64,000 nt of DNA from a virus: positions 48,012-112,011 of the IMG/VR virus record IMGVR_UViG_3300042890_001842. One strand, 5' to 3'. Shown here one piece after another: positions 27,669 to 36,702 of this stretch. Numbering within the stretch: position 1 is the first letter of the stretch; each line of letters opens with the position of its first letter. The notes below the pieces were generated by a model, which was not told the DNA's origin, did no database searches, and saw nothing but the letters and a program-made list of their open reading frames with translations. The translations under genes and the position numbers were made by a program.

Positions 27669-28988
27669 TTATTTTAAAAGTTCATTTACGGAACCGAGGA
27701 AAGAACCGTTCCATTTTGATTTCTTGATTGTTACTTCCTGAGACCCGCCAAGGTCTGAGGACTTCTTAATTGCAGTCTCTGATTCTACTGCGTCGACACG
27801 CTTTTCAACATTATCAATCGTGTTCTTGATATTCTCTACAGCCTTTGATAGTGCTGCATGCTGTTCTGCCAATTCTGAAATCTTAACATCTACGCTCTTG
27901 CTAAAAGTCTCAACGGTATCTTTAATACCTGTAACTTGTAAAGCATTTGCCTCAGACGCCTTATTCAGAGTCTCAGAGAAAAAGCCCTTTAGATCGCCAA
28001 GCATCTTTGCAAAATCAGGTTCATCAACCTCAACTTCGGATACGTCGGCTGCTTTTTCCAGAGTTTCGGCAGGAGCGTCTGCTACTGCGTCTGCAGGAGC
28101 TTCAGCTGGTGCTTCTTCAGCAACAACTGATGTTTCTTCTACGGCTGCTTCTGACACTACTGCATCTTCTGCAACTACGTTTTCTGTATTTTCTGACACT
28201 TCATTACCTCCTTCTGCGTTTGCCTGTTTTGCAATTGTTTGTGTATCAGGCAACGTCAATCTTGATTGCTTGTGTGAATCAAGAATTTTATTTATTTCTT
28301 TTGACTTGTTAATGTCGTTAGACTCTACCCAGCCAATTAAAGATGCTGGCTTTCCAGAAACTGGAGAGGTGTATTCTTTTTCTGTTGACATGAATACGGT
28401 GTCGCTTTCTTCACAATAAAAAATATTTTCCATTTTTGTTTCTGCTGCAATACCCTTGAACATTAGCTGTCCGTTCATCTTTTGGATAGAAAGAATGTTG
28501 CATAATTCATTTGCAGGTGAATCAACTACTGAAAGCTCCATCAAAGAATACTCCTTGATAAATCTTACTGGCTTTCCTGTTGACTTGTTAACTTCATTTT
28601 CTGAATCAATAATCTTTCCGCCGATTGAAAATCCTTGAAGAGTTCCGTCTAAAATTTTTTCCCATGTATCTTGTGCGCCTTTTGAAATGTAAGCATCTAC
28701 ATAAACGCCATTGAAGAACTCGCCAGTCTTTGCATCGAAGTAAGTTTCTGGCTTAAATGAAACCATCTTACCTACAGATATAGAACCATGCATCTCACGA
28801 ATGTTTCCACGGAAATTTTCAAATGCTTTCATGCTAGCTTCTGACGTTACTACGTCACCAGTCTGATCAAGATTGTCTAGTGTTGCAAATCCTGAGACTG
28901 TACGCTTTTCACGGTTGACCTTTGTAAATGGGACAGATAAATTAATATTATCGCCATTTGATGACCATAGTGATTTTTCAATATTCAT
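27669..28988 (-). CDS. Prohead protease with C-terminal scaffold-like region (439 aa)
   Basis: The N-terminal 170 residues match the XkdF-like/HK97-type serine prohead protease: GFATLDNLDQTGDVVT, a His in NIREMHGSISVG (His67) and a Ser in LQGFSIGGKI (Ser121), then EYSLMELSVVDSPAN. After about residue 250 there is an Ala/Glu/Val-rich acidic linker (near 250-310) and a coiled coil (KISELAEQHAALSKAVENIK), which suggests the scaffold is fused to the protease. The ATG has no strong ribosome-binding site; TATAAT lies 7 nt upstream. Confidence 0.87.
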   Translation of the reverse strand: MNIEKSLWSSNGDNINLSVPFTKVNREKRTVSGFATLDNLDQTGDVVTSEASMKAFENFRGNIREMHGSISVGKMVSFKPETYFDAKTGEFFNGVYVDAYISKGAQDTWEKILDGTLQGFSIGGKIIDSENEVNKSTGKPVRFIKEYSLMELSVVDSPANELCNILSIQKMNGQLMFKGIAAETKMENIFYCEESDTVFMSTEKEYTSPVSGKPASLIGWVESNDINKSKEINKILDSHKQSRLTLPDTQTIAKQANAEGGNEVSENTENVVAEDAVVSEAAVEETSVVAEEAPAEAPADAVADAPAETLEKAADVSEVEVDEPDFAKMLGDLKGFFSETLNKASEANALQVTGIKDTVETFSKSVDVKISELAEQHAALSKAVENIKNTIDNVEKRVDAVESETAIKKSSDLGGSQEVTIKKSKWNGSFLGSVNELLK

Positions 28989-29042
28989 ATGCTTTATTAT
29001 ATTTATTTATGTATAAAAAGGCAAATAAACAGTTGAGTAGTA

Positions 29043-30623
29043 TTAGTCAACTTGTCTGCCTTCTCCTTGAGGATTTCTAGATTCTCCAGAAGTGTCTGGT
29101 GAATTGTTGCTTCTTTCTTGACCCCTAGCCCTAGTATTACCAGCCTGTGATCTAATTTCTGCTTGGGCTTCTGGCTTCAAAACAACAACTTCATCTCCTC
29201 CATCGAGTGGCACCATGCCTCTTCTAATACGTACTTCATTAGGAGTTATTACCTGCATTCTCAAATATCTTTCATCAATCTTAGACTGAGTATCCTCATC
29301 TGTCAGGCTTAGCTCATTGAATTTTAATTGCAGGGCATCTGTCATTTCCTGAATTATTTTATTTAGCTTCTTTTCTAATATATCCTGAATTGGCTTACAT
29401 ACTTGCTCTTTAAATGTCTTATCTGCATCACGAGCATTTGCAAGAGATATTCCCTGTGGACTACCAATTTTAGAAATTGGTACACGATGAGCCATCAAGA
29501 TTTCATCTCTATTTGACTGTCTGTAAACATTAAATGATGATTCCTGAGTCCCAGCCTCAATTGGCTCCATTTTAAATTCAACCTTTGAGTCTGGTGAGTC
29601 TGCTGGAAGCGGGATATAAAGTGAGCGGTGATTTTTTCCTTTAAGACCGACTTGGAAAAATTCCAAAAGTTTACGCTCTGAATCTGGGGAAAGCTTTGCT
29701 CCTTTTACTGTAATAATATAACGTGGAACAGCCTTGTTCTCAAAGTAATCAAGATTATACTTACCAGCGAATTCATTTCCAGTCATAGCGTTTTGTGCAG
29801 CAATAATGTCTGGGATTCCGTAGTAGTTATTCTTGGGAGTGTACTTCTTAAAGTGAATAATTTCATTTGGTCTATCTAGGCCACCAGCAATTGGATTTAC
29901 CGTCTCTTGATCTCCAAGGTTGCGGAAGAATACTGCCTTGCCATAAAGCAATTGAATAAAGCCATCACGCAGACGACGAACACGCATTGTCTTAGCTGGG
30001 ATATGACCAATGTATCCAATCTTTCCAGAAGTAGTTCTACCTATTTCAAGATAACCATTTCCTGTTGCTTCAACATCTGTATAGAATTTAATAAGTGTTT
30101 CTTTGAATGTCTCTTCATCGTTACATTCTTCTAGCCACTGATGTAGGTCTTGTCTTAGTCTATCAAGCTTTCTACGAGCCCTCTGAAGTTGTGCATCATT
30201 GCTTATCTCATCTATAGCGTCTAAAGTTTTTCTTGTCTCAATAAAATCAAATCCAAGTCCCACAATATTAGAAACTTTTGCGTTAATTGCAGAATAGTTG
30301 TATGGAGAAATTTCGTAAATTGTAGATAAATATTCTAGGTTGTAAGGTGGCTCAACAAGATCAAACATCGCATATCCAGTAACAGCCTGCTGCAATAAGT
30401 TTTGTTGTGTTGCTGTGCCATCTATTCCTGTGAATCGTTTCTGCAAGTCTCTATTCATCTTACGACGAAATGTTGAGCTTAAGCCAGAGACTTTAGATAG
30501 GTCATCTCCTTCAATTTTAAATGGGTCATTACTAACAACATTTTCAGGAGCACTGAATCTCATCCAGTCGTCTAAATTTGAAACCTGAAGGCTTTCTGTA
30601 TTTGACTCTTCTTCGTGTATCAT
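29043..30623 (-). CDS. Portal protein (526 aa)
   Basis: Motifs of the phage portal family include PYNYSAINAKVSNIVGLGFD, GNGYLEIGRTTSGKIGYIGH, IIHFKKYTPKNNYYGIPDII and EILMAHRVPISKIGSPQGIS. The C-terminus is a flexible polar tail. I placed the start at the ATG (MIHEEESN) 8 nt after GAGGTGG; a GTG four codons earlier overlaps that site. Portals form the dodecameric DNA gate of the capsid. It is followed by the protease and capsid genes in the usual order. Confidence 0.9.
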   Translation of the reverse strand: MIHEEESNTESLQVSNLDDWMRFSAPENVVSNDPFKIEGDDLSKVSGLSSTFRRKMNRDLQKRFTGIDGTATQQNLLQQAVTGYAMFDLVEPPYNLEYLSTIYEISPYNYSAINAKVSNIVGLGFDFIETRKTLDAIDEISNDAQLQRARRKLDRLRQDLHQWLEECNDEETFKETLIKFYTDVEATGNGYLEIGRTTSGKIGYIGHIPAKTMRVRRLRDGFIQLLYGKAVFFRNLGDQETVNPIAGGLDRPNEIIHFKKYTPKNNYYGIPDIIAAQNAMTGNEFAGKYNLDYFENKAVPRYIITVKGAKLSPDSERKLLEFFQVGLKGKNHRSLYIPLPADSPDSKVEFKMEPIEAGTQESSFNVYRQSNRDEILMAHRVPISKIGSPQGISLANARDADKTFKEQVCKPIQDILEKKLNKIIQEMTDALQLKFNELSLTDEDTQSKIDERYLRMQVITPNEVRIRRGMVPLDGGDEVVVLKPEAQAEIRSQAGNTRARGQERSNNSPDTSGESRNPQGEGRQVD

Positions 30624-30624
30624 A

Positions 30625-30966
30625 TTATTTTCCACCTCTTAGTTTTTTCATTTCGTCTTTATGGTTTCCAATATCTAATGGATCTGGTATTAGGCCCCAC
30701 TCAAGTCTTTTTGACTGATGCTCAAATTCTTCATCATCTATCTTCCTACGACCAGCTAAAAATTTTGGCTTTCCGTCATAAATTCCATAAGAGCGAACCT
30801 CTCTAGCCAAAGCATCTACTTTAGAGCGATTTCCTTTTGTAGAGGTTACTGATAAAAAGTTGCCATCGTCGTCACCAATCCAGCGTCCGTCTGGCATTTC
30901 CCAGACATATATTCCAAGTCTGGTAACATCTTCTACAACTTGAGAGTTTATCTTATTGATATCCAT
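30625..30966 (-). CDS. Small protein upstream of portal (113 aa)
   Basis: Contains LGIYVWEMPDGRWIGDDDGN, which resembles short phage proteins often seen beside portal genes. Its last codons supply the ribosome-binding site of the portal gene. The ATG is 9 nt after TGG-TAAAAT with no ribosome-binding site. Function unknown. Confidence 0.7.
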   Translation of the reverse strand: MDINKINSQVVEDVTRLGIYVWEMPDGRWIGDDDGNFLSVTSTKGNRSKVDALAREVRSYGIYDGKPKFLAGRRKIDDEEFEHQSKRLEWGLIPDPLDIGNHKDEMKKLRGGK

Positions 30967-31007
30967 AGGTTATCCATTTTACCATTCTTTACAGCCAAAG
31001 TCCATAT

Positions 31008-31028
31008 TTTGTCAGTCAGATTGACAAA
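31008..31028. repeat. Inverted repeat TTTGTCA...TGACAAA
   Basis: A perfect 7-bp inverted repeat with a 7-nt loop lies directly after the stop of the LamG-like gene. It could be a weak terminator for that gene or an operator for the head operon, whose promoter-like sequences follow. Confidence 0.45.
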
Positions 31029-32762
31029 CTATCTTGTTGAAATAACTATCCATTCACTATTTGCATAATTTATGCCATTATCTGTCATCGTCATGACAGA
31101 ATCTGATGACGCCAGAACTGGTCTAGCTGTGTACTCAGAGTAGTGACGTTGGGCCTCTGTAATAGTTAAAGCCTTCTGATATATAGCAATATTATTAAAA
31201 CCGTTTGATGGCCCACCAGAAGTATTATAATTAAATTTGATATCCCCAGTTATTGCAGAGGTAAATCTAATAACAACATGATGAATTTGACCAGAGCTAA
31301 ATATTGATGACACTGAGGTGGATGAAGATCTGTCGACTCCATTTACATAGATCGCCGCAATATTTGTTTTAGATATTACACCTGATCCATTCCATGAGAA
31401 ATTGGCAGAAGTATTGTTAATAAGAGTGCTTGCTGTCAATGCGGAAGGATTATAGAAAAACTCTAAAGTATTTATATTTGAATCACAGTTTATTTTAAAT
31501 CCTCCTGAAGATGAAGTCTGTATGCCGTCCCTATCCATTCTAATAAGTGTTGGATAATTAAAAGATGCTATATCATATTCACTGGAAGAGGTTATGAAAT
31601 ATTTACTGTTATCGCTATATATATCTTTTGTATCATAAAATTTTACTCTAAGATTTAAAAATTTAGGAAAATATTTTGAGGCATCTAAAGTTGTAAAAGT
31701 TACCTTTAAATAGATAATTCTATTTCCAAGAGTTTCTGATTTATTATACAAAGGCAAAGATGAGTTATTTGTTAAAGTATAAGGATATGTGGTCCCATCT
31801 GTTCCCATTTGTACTACTATGTTTTTATCAGCCTGCCATTCTATTTTTGAAGAAACAACACTTAAAGTAGAAGGTAACATTATCGTATCAAAAAGTATTA
31901 AAGACTTTTCTCCAGTGGACTTATTAAATCCTATATATTTTCTATTGTTCTCATAGTATGTGTCAGTAGTCATTCCAAGCTCAATTTGTTCTGGGCTAAA
32001 TTCATGAACATAAGAAGGCTTTAAATTTTCTTCGTGTGTTGAAAAGAAAAATCCATTGTCCTGATTTACAATTTGAAATGCGTTTACATGATAAATGCCA
32101 TATGAATAATGAGACTCAACTTTTTTATCTGAAAGAGCGTATCTATAAACAGCTGGTGACTCTACTAAAAAAGAATCTGCTACATTGAGTGTTGGGCCAA
32201 TCTTAAAAGGGCCTGTAGTAGAGTTTGTAAATTTAAAATTAGAAATTGATTTTGATGAGGCTAAAAGACCATCGACAAAAATTTGCATTGAACTTGTAGA
32301 ATATGTTGCAACTACGTGAAATACTTTATTTCTACTATTCAAATTATAATAGAGCTCTTCGCTATTCAATCTAAAAAGGATATTACTATTTTCATAATAT
32401 ATTCCAATTCCATTTGTTTCATCAGCAAATATCGTTGTCCTATTAGATGTTGTTATATTTGGGCGAAACCATACTTCTAAGGAAAAATCATTATCTGAAG
32501 TTTTTATATTTCCAAATCCGCCACCTGAAACCGCCGTTCCATAAAAGTTTTTTGTTATTGGAAGAGATATTGATCCAAGATTATTTATGTTTACAGAGTA
32601 GGTTCCACCCATAACTAATGGAACAAGGTTTTGTAAAGTTACGCTAGTATATGTACCGTCGTTACCACAGCCAGATGAATCAACTGCAGTGGTTCCAGAA
32701 GATTCATCTAGTGGCCAAAATCCTATTGGATTATCCTTTAAAACTTTTACTCTATAAGACAT
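31029..32762 (-). CDS. LamG/concanavalin-like virion protein (577 aa), leaderless
   Basis: The N-terminus has the LamG signature (DNPIGFWPLDESSGTTAVDS, then DSSGCGNDGTYTSV and DFSLEVWFRPNI). A second lectin-like half contains TLEFFYNPSALTAS and IHHVVIRF. Such domains bind carbohydrate, so a role in host-surface glycan recognition is likely. It sits just upstream of the head operon, away from the other fibres. The ATG lies 6 nt after TGA-TATAAT with no ribosome-binding site. Confidence 0.8.
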   Translation of the reverse strand: MSYRVKVLKDNPIGFWPLDESSGTTAVDSSGCGNDGTYTSVTLQNLVPLVMGGTYSVNINNLGSISLPITKNFYGTAVSGGGFGNIKTSDNDFSLEVWFRPNITTSNRTTIFADETNGIGIYYENSNILFRLNSEELYYNLNSRNKVFHVVATYSTSSMQIFVDGLLASSKSISNFKFTNSTTGPFKIGPTLNVADSFLVESPAVYRYALSDKKVESHYSYGIYHVNAFQIVNQDNGFFFSTHEENLKPSYVHEFSPEQIELGMTTDTYYENNRKYIGFNKSTGEKSLILFDTIMLPSTLSVVSSKIEWQADKNIVVQMGTDGTTYPYTLTNNSSLPLYNKSETLGNRIIYLKVTFTTLDASKYFPKFLNLRVKFYDTKDIYSDNSKYFITSSSEYDIASFNYPTLIRMDRDGIQTSSSGGFKINCDSNINTLEFFYNPSALTASTLINNTSANFSWNGSGVISKTNIAAIYVNGVDRSSSTSVSSIFSSGQIHHVVIRFTSAITGDIKFNYNTSGGPSNGFNNIAIYQKALTITEAQRHYSEYTARPVLASSDSVMTMTDNGINYANSEWIVISTR

Positions 32763-32768
32763 AAATAG

Positions 32769-32777
32769 ATTATATCA
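32769..32777 (-). promoter_or_regulatory. Extended -10 promoter, leaderless start of LamG-like gene
   Basis: TGA-TATAAT on the minus strand, then CTATTT and the ATG. Confidence 0.65.
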
Positions 32778-32782
32778 GAATA

Positions 32783-33013
32783 TTAACCTTCTGATGGAAG
32801 TGAATCTAGCTCTGCCTTGTATACTGTTATGGCAGCTTCTAGAATTTGCAATGACTTCTCTGAATTTTCTGCACCTTGAAGATCTTCTAGTCCTTCAGAA
32901 GTCTTCTTGTTAAGAGAATGCTGGTACGCCTCTGCAGCAAACTGTGAGATTCTCTGCTCTAGAATAGCTTTCTTTTGTTCTACTGTAAGTAGTGCTGTAT
33001 AGTCAATTGACAT
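32783..33013 (-). CDS. Small helical protein (76 aa), third member of the coiled-coil family
   Basis: MSIDYTALLTVEQKKAILEQ followed by a second helix (SLQILEAAITVYKAELDSL) resembles the two small paralogues at 498-987 in layout. It ends 20 nt before the LamG-like gene, again beside a surface-type gene. Function unknown. Confidence 0.7.
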   Translation of the reverse strand: MSIDYTALLTVEQKKAILEQRISQFAAEAYQHSLNKKTSEGLEDLQGAENSEKSLQILEAAITVYKAELDSLPSEG

Positions 33014-33173
33014 TTTTATTCTTTCTCATAATAAACGCTATAAGTTTTTTATAACGCTGTTCTATCTTTTCTTCTAAACCTAGATGACTCTCTTTGTAAT
33101 TTTCTGTTTGAAAATACGGAGAGTACATTTGATTACAAAAATGCTTTCCTGGTTTTCTTTGATATGGAGCCAT
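33003..33173 (-). CDS. Small basic protein (56 aa), leaderless
   Basis: Short open frame MAPYQRKPGKHFCNQMYSPY with a lysine/arginine-rich C-terminus (RYKKLIAFIMRKNKNVN). Its end overlaps the start of the 76-aa gene by 11 nt. The ATG is 6 nt after TGA-TATAAT and lacks a ribosome-binding site, the same start design as several neighbours, which supports it as a real gene. Function unknown. Confidence 0.6.
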   Translation of the reverse strand: MAPYQRKPGKHFCNQMYSPYFQTENYKESHLGLEEKIEQRYKKLIAFIMRKNKNVN

Positions 33174-33179
33174 AATATA

Positions 33180-33188
33180 ATTATATCA
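33180..33188 (-). promoter_or_regulatory. Extended -10 promoter, leaderless start
   Basis: TGA-TATAAT on the minus strand, then TATATT and the ATG of the 56-aa gene. Confidence 0.6.
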
Positions 33189-33217
33189 AAGTTATATTAT
33201 AGAGCTTTTTGCAAACC

Positions 33218-33907
33218 TTATGCATCTATATTTTTAAACATCCAGTGGCTTGGAACCATATACTTAAACCCACTTTTAACTAGATGTGCTGTATGGTGAT
33301 ATGGTGGAGATGATGGGAAGATAACAATACTGCCAGCCTTTGGCTTAATTGAAACAGTAAGCGCTTCTTTATTTTCTTTAGCGGCAACATCAAAATCTTC
33401 AGAAGGCTTGCCTTCAATAATGGGAGCATCTGGAGATTTGATTGTGAATGAAAGCTCTCCACCCTCATAATCGTCATTCAAATACATTACCATAGAATAC
33501 TTTAATCTTTTATCGCCCTCTTGCTGGTCATAATGTGCTCCCATAAACGTCCCAGCTTTATACTTTTTGATTGGAAAAACTGGGTAGAAATTTGGTTCTT
33601 CTTGATCTCCTTGTGCCAAGGCGTAGTCTTTGCATGCTTCATAGAATGCATTATTTATAGCATGAAAAATATAACTTACATCATTAGAATCTGCTGGCTG
33701 AGATTTCTCATCTTCATTAGCATAAATAATTTTTTCTGTTCCGTAGTTATACATTTGACCACTACATGAGTCCCAGCTAGACCATTTTGATATAGAGCTA
33801 CCAAAGTCTTTAAACTCAGTTGACTCAATAACCTCTAATAGCTTTTTTGGATCCTCAAAAACATCTGTATAGTAATAAATCTTTTCTTCTAACACTTCTC
33901 TATTCAT
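33218..33907 (-). CDS. 2-oxoglutarate/Fe(II) dioxygenase, prolyl 4-hydroxylase type, paralogue 1 (229 aa)
   Basis: The Fe(II) site is visible as H-Y-D (His125, Asp127) and a distal His (204 or 205 in PYHHTAHLV). Lys215 is in the place of the 2-oxoglutarate-binding Arg/Lys. The family motif MYLNDDYEGGELSF is shared with the neighbours. Enzymes of this family hydroxylate proline, other residues or small molecules using 2-oxoglutarate and oxygen. I chose the ATG 6 nt after AAAGGAG; 11 more codons are open upstream. First of five in a row. Confidence 0.85.
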   Translation of the reverse strand: MNREVLEEKIYYYTDVFEDPKKLLEVIESTEFKDFGSSISKWSSWDSCSGQMYNYGTEKIIYANEDEKSQPADSNDVSYIFHAINNAFYEACKDYALAQGDQEEPNFYPVFPIKKYKAGTFMGAHYDQQEGDKRLKYSMVMYLNDDYEGGELSFTIKSPDAPIIEGKPSEDFDVAAKENKEALTVSIKPKAGSIVIFPSSPPYHHTAHLVKSGFKYMVPSHWMFKNIDA

Positions 33908-34646
33908 TATCGTCTCCTTTAAATTTATACTTTTGTCCATCTAAATCAAGCTTGTATCCTTCTTTTAATAGCTCTTGCCATTCTGATCTTTCAACTTCTT
34001 GAGCCTCTCTAATCTTCTTCATTTCTTCAGCCCAAGCATCTCTAACTTCTTGAGGATAATCTGATTCTGCTCTATCATCCCAGAAAGATCCAATCGTATA
34101 CCTTGTTCCTTTTGTAATTATAGTAACCTCATGCATATTTTCAAAACCTCCGTCAAATGCCGCAAGCATCCCTACCTTTGGTTTAATTGTTAAATTCTGA
34201 GAAGGAAAGCTTAGTAGTCCGCCTTCAAAATCATCATTAAGATATAAAAATGCTGCGTATCTACTTCTAGCAAAAGGACCTGTATTTCCCTTTTCATCAG
34301 TATTGTCTGAGTGTATTCTGGCATATGCGCCTGGCTCCCATTTTTGAGTATGAAAACCTATTTCGAAAATACTAGACACGTCCTTATTTCCAACCTCTGC
34401 AATTGACTCTATAAATTTATTCTTTAAATTAGAAAAAAAGTTAGAAGGCAGCCCAAATTCCTCTAACTCTGAGTCTTTATCTTGTGGCGTAACTGAAGAG
34501 TATGACTCGTAAAAAGAAATTGGCATCCAAGAAATCTTTCCATTAGACGCTTGCTTATCCAATACTTTTATTACAGCAGAACATTCTTCTGGCGAAAGAA
34601 AATCTTCATAAACAAAAATATTATTAGTATGTTTAATTAAATTCAT
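33900..34646 (-). CDS. 2-oxoglutarate/Fe(II) dioxygenase, paralogue 2 (248 aa)
   Basis: Catalytic pattern His112-Asp114 (ARIHSDN), His172 (NMHEV) and Arg182 (GTRYT). LYLNDDFEGGLLSF is the shared core strand. A charged helical C-terminus (EVRDAWAEEMKKIREAQEVE) is specific to this copy. The start is placed at the ATGA overlap with the preceding gene (MNLIKHTNN); the frame continues 16 codons further up. It ends in the ribosome-binding region of the next oxygenase. Confidence 0.85.
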   Translation of the reverse strand: MNLIKHTNNIFVYEDFLSPEECSAVIKVLDKQASNGKISWMPISFYESYSSVTPQDKDSELEEFGLPSNFFSNLKNKFIESIAEVGNKDVSSIFEIGFHTQKWEPGAYARIHSDNTDEKGNTGPFARSRYAAFLYLNDDFEGGLLSFPSQNLTIKPKVGMLAAFDGGFENMHEVTIITKGTRYTIGSFWDDRAESDYPQEVRDAWAEEMKKIREAQEVERSEWQELLKEGYKLDLDGQKYKFKGDDNE

Positions 34647-35314
34647 GGCTTGTTGTCTCCAGTGTGCTCTATAATTGTCCAAAAAAATGGACATGTGTAT
34701 CTAATACCACTTTTAATTTCAGTTACTCCATGGATAAAATTCTTATCTCCTGGGAAGAAGTAGGCTGCTCCACGCTTTGGCTTAAACTGAATTCCTTGTA
34801 ATGGAAAATATAACTCTCCGCCTTCGTAGTCATCATTTAAGTAAAATAAACTTGCTATGTCATAGTAAGGAAAATCATTTGGCAATCCAGCATCAGGTCC
34901 ATCATGAAGTTCTTTATCTGCATGCGGATTTTGCAACTGTCCTGGCAGCCATCTAACTATTGTTTGTCCTGTTGGAACTGCCACTACATTATAAAAATTT
35001 TCAATTACTGGCTTAAGCTTTTTAAATAATCCTTCTATTACTGGGCCTATCTCTGGGTCATTCTTATCTAACGAAGGTCTGCTAGCCACTCTATCTTTCC
35101 AATAATCTGCATCATAGATAACTGTTCCATTTTCATTCGTATGACTTTCAGTAACATCCCAAATTTTAATATTTCTAGCAGAGTTTTCTAAAAAGTTAAT
35201 CTCATCCTCAGTCATGAAGTTTTCTAGCTCGACTATCATATCTTTACTATTTCCAAAAAATCCAGACGGGGTGATTGACTTTCTTTCTTCGTGGCTCATA
35301 TTCATTATATCCAT
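34643..35314 (-). CDS. 2-oxoglutarate/Fe(II) dioxygenase, paralogue 3 (223 aa), leaderless
   Basis: Iron ligands His131-Asp133 (NPHADKE) and His195 (IHGVTEI), 2-oxoglutarate-binding Arg205 (GIRYT), core FYLNDDYEGGELYF. The ATG is 6 nt after TGG-TATAAT, so it probably starts its own leaderless transcript that also covers the two downstream paralogues. Confidence 0.85.
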   Translation of the reverse strand: MDIMNMSHEERKSITPSGFFGNSKDMIVELENFMTEDEINFLENSARNIKIWDVTESHTNENGTVIYDADYWKDRVASRPSLDKNDPEIGPVIEGLFKKLKPVIENFYNVVAVPTGQTIVRWLPGQLQNPHADKELHDGPDAGLPNDFPYYDIASLFYLNDDYEGGELYFPLQGIQFKPKRGAAYFFPGDKNFIHGVTEIKSGIRYTCPFFWTIIEHTGDNKP

Positions 35315-35316
35315 AA

Positions 35317-36042
35317 TTACATTATACCATTTCTCTTTTTGGTATTGTCTAGCACTGAAAGTCTTATTACTTTTGTTTCATGAGAACCAAGGCTTTCACC
35401 CTTTTCATTGACAGCATCTCTATACCAATCTGTCCATTTTCCCTGTTGATTTATTTCTTGAGCTGCATTTCCATAGGATCTATGTGCGTTTTCTCTTTTT
35501 CTATCAGGATCAGAATAATCAAAAACATTAATTTCTGTGTCATTCATAGAAGTTAATGATATGGGAATAATTGTTGCTAACGGAGTACCAGACTTTATAA
35601 CTATATTTTTATTTGCTGACCTGGCCTTGATTGCCAACGGTAAAGATACATCAAGCCAAGATGTACTTATCAATGAAGACATTGTTTCAAAGTCTTCATT
35701 AAAATAATTAACTGGGTTTATAGTCATAAGGCTAATATTCTTATCTGTTCTAAAAGTTAATCCAGTATTAAAACTTACAGTAGACTGCCCTCTTCCAGAA
35801 TAAGTAAATTCTATCCCTTTTGTAATCTGGACATTGTCTGAACTTGTGTCGTTAATTCCATTCCAAGTAAACTCAACATCTTTTTCTGAATATAAATACC
35901 ATCCAACCATATTTGCCTGTGTTACTGGAAAGCATCTATAAGCATGCTTTTCTGGTGTATCGTCCATCCAATCTCTTTTGATTGACATTGGTGCTATAGA
36001 TATAACAGAGTCCATAGACTTTTCAACAGATATATTAAGCAT
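35317..36042 (-). CDS. DUF6065-like protein, copy 1 (241 aa)
   Basis: NMVGWYLYSEKDVEFTWNG followed by TGLTFRTDKNISLMTINPVN and TSWLDVSLPLAIKA resembles the DUF6065 pattern (G-W-.-L, W-N-G, F-R-T-D, W). DUF6065-type genes often stand beside 2-oxoglutarate oxygenases. Function unknown; the fold appears all-beta. Start in a TAATG overlap with the preceding oxygenase, so translation is coupled. Confidence 0.6.
   Translation of the reverse strand: MLNISVEKSMDSVISIAPMSIKRDWMDDTPEKHAYRCFPVTQANMVGWYLYSEKDVEFTWNGINDTSSDNVQITKGIEFTYSGRGQSTVSFNTGLTFRTDKNISLMTINPVNYFNEDFETMSSLISTSWLDVSLPLAIKARSANKNIVIKSGTPLATIIPISLTSMNDTEINVFDYSDPDRKRENAHRSYGNAAQEINQQGKWTDWYRDAVNEKGESLGSHETKVIRLSVLDNTKKRNGIM
35321..35329 (-). 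promoter_or_regulatory. Extended -10 promoter, leaderless oxygenase gene
   Basis: TGG-TATAAT on the minus strand, then GTAATT and the ATG of oxygenase paralogue 3. Confidence 0.65.
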
Positions 36043-36698
36043 TAGTCCTCGTCTGGTCGATACATCTCAGGGGTATGAAACTTTTTATTGTAGTCAAGCA
36101 TTGTTACAATTGAATACTTTGTACCGCTATGGACTGGCATCGCTCTGTGTGGGTACATGAAATTTGATGGGAATATATATAGATCTCCAGCTTTTGGTTT
36201 AATGCTTAAATCTTGAAGTCTAAAGTAAAGTTCTCCACCTTCGTAATCATCATTAGGATAAGCAACTAAAGAAACAGTACAGTTGTAAGAAAAACCATGA
36301 TCATGGTGCTCTTGAAAGTGTTGTCCTGGACCATACTTAATAAAATTAAATGCTTCCCAGTATTTTAACTCCATAATATTATAGTCTCGTCTATAATCAT
36401 CAACTGCAGCAGATTGAGCATCATATACATCCTGCCACAAATTTTGTAGTTGTAAAGAAGTCTCACTTTTATCAAACTGTAAGTCAGTCTTTTTAAATTT
36501 AAAATCTGTGCAGTCTCTATAGTCTGGCATCAATTCTTTATACCCAACATATGCTGGCTGCCAAGCATATCTATTTGTTGTTCCAACTGGTGCTAACAAA
36601 TTATTTAAACGATTTATTACATCAAACTCTGGCTTGATGACATTTGAATAGCGAACAATACCATTTCCAAGATTTTCTTTATCTGTCCATGTTTTCAT
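36042..36698 (-). CDS. 2-oxoglutarate/Fe(II) dioxygenase, paralogue 4 (218 aa)
   Basis: Iron site His131-Asp133 (QEHHDHG), His184 (MYPHRAMPV) and Lys194 (GTKYS). The strand AYPNDDYEGGELYF carries Pro in place of the usual Leu. It pairs closely with paralogue 5 (shared EAFNFIKY / EAFNFVKY and FSYNCTVS / PAYNCTVS), so the two are a recent duplication with a DUF6065-like gene between them. Start taken at MKTWTDKEN; 18 further codons are open upstream. Confidence 0.85.
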   Translation of the reverse strand: MKTWTDKENLGNGIVRYSNVIKPEFDVINRLNNLLAPVGTTNRYAWQPAYVGYKELMPDYRDCTDFKFKKTDLQFDKSETSLQLQNLWQDVYDAQSAAVDDYRRDYNIMELKYWEAFNFIKYGPGQHFQEHHDHGFSYNCTVSLVAYPNDDYEGGELYFRLQDLSIKPKAGDLYIFPSNFMYPHRAMPVHSGTKYSIVTMLDYNKKFHTPEMYRPDED

Positions 36699-36702
36699 AA
36701 CA

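Noticed and set aside
27820-28419. 199-codon plus-strand open frame opposite the protease/scaffold gene
   Set aside because: Reflects the Ala/Glu-rich linker on the other strand; no start signals.
33084-33299. 71-codon plus-strand frame
   Set aside because: It overlaps the leaderless 56-aa gene and the end of oxygenase 1 on the other strand, and has no promoter or ribosome-binding site.
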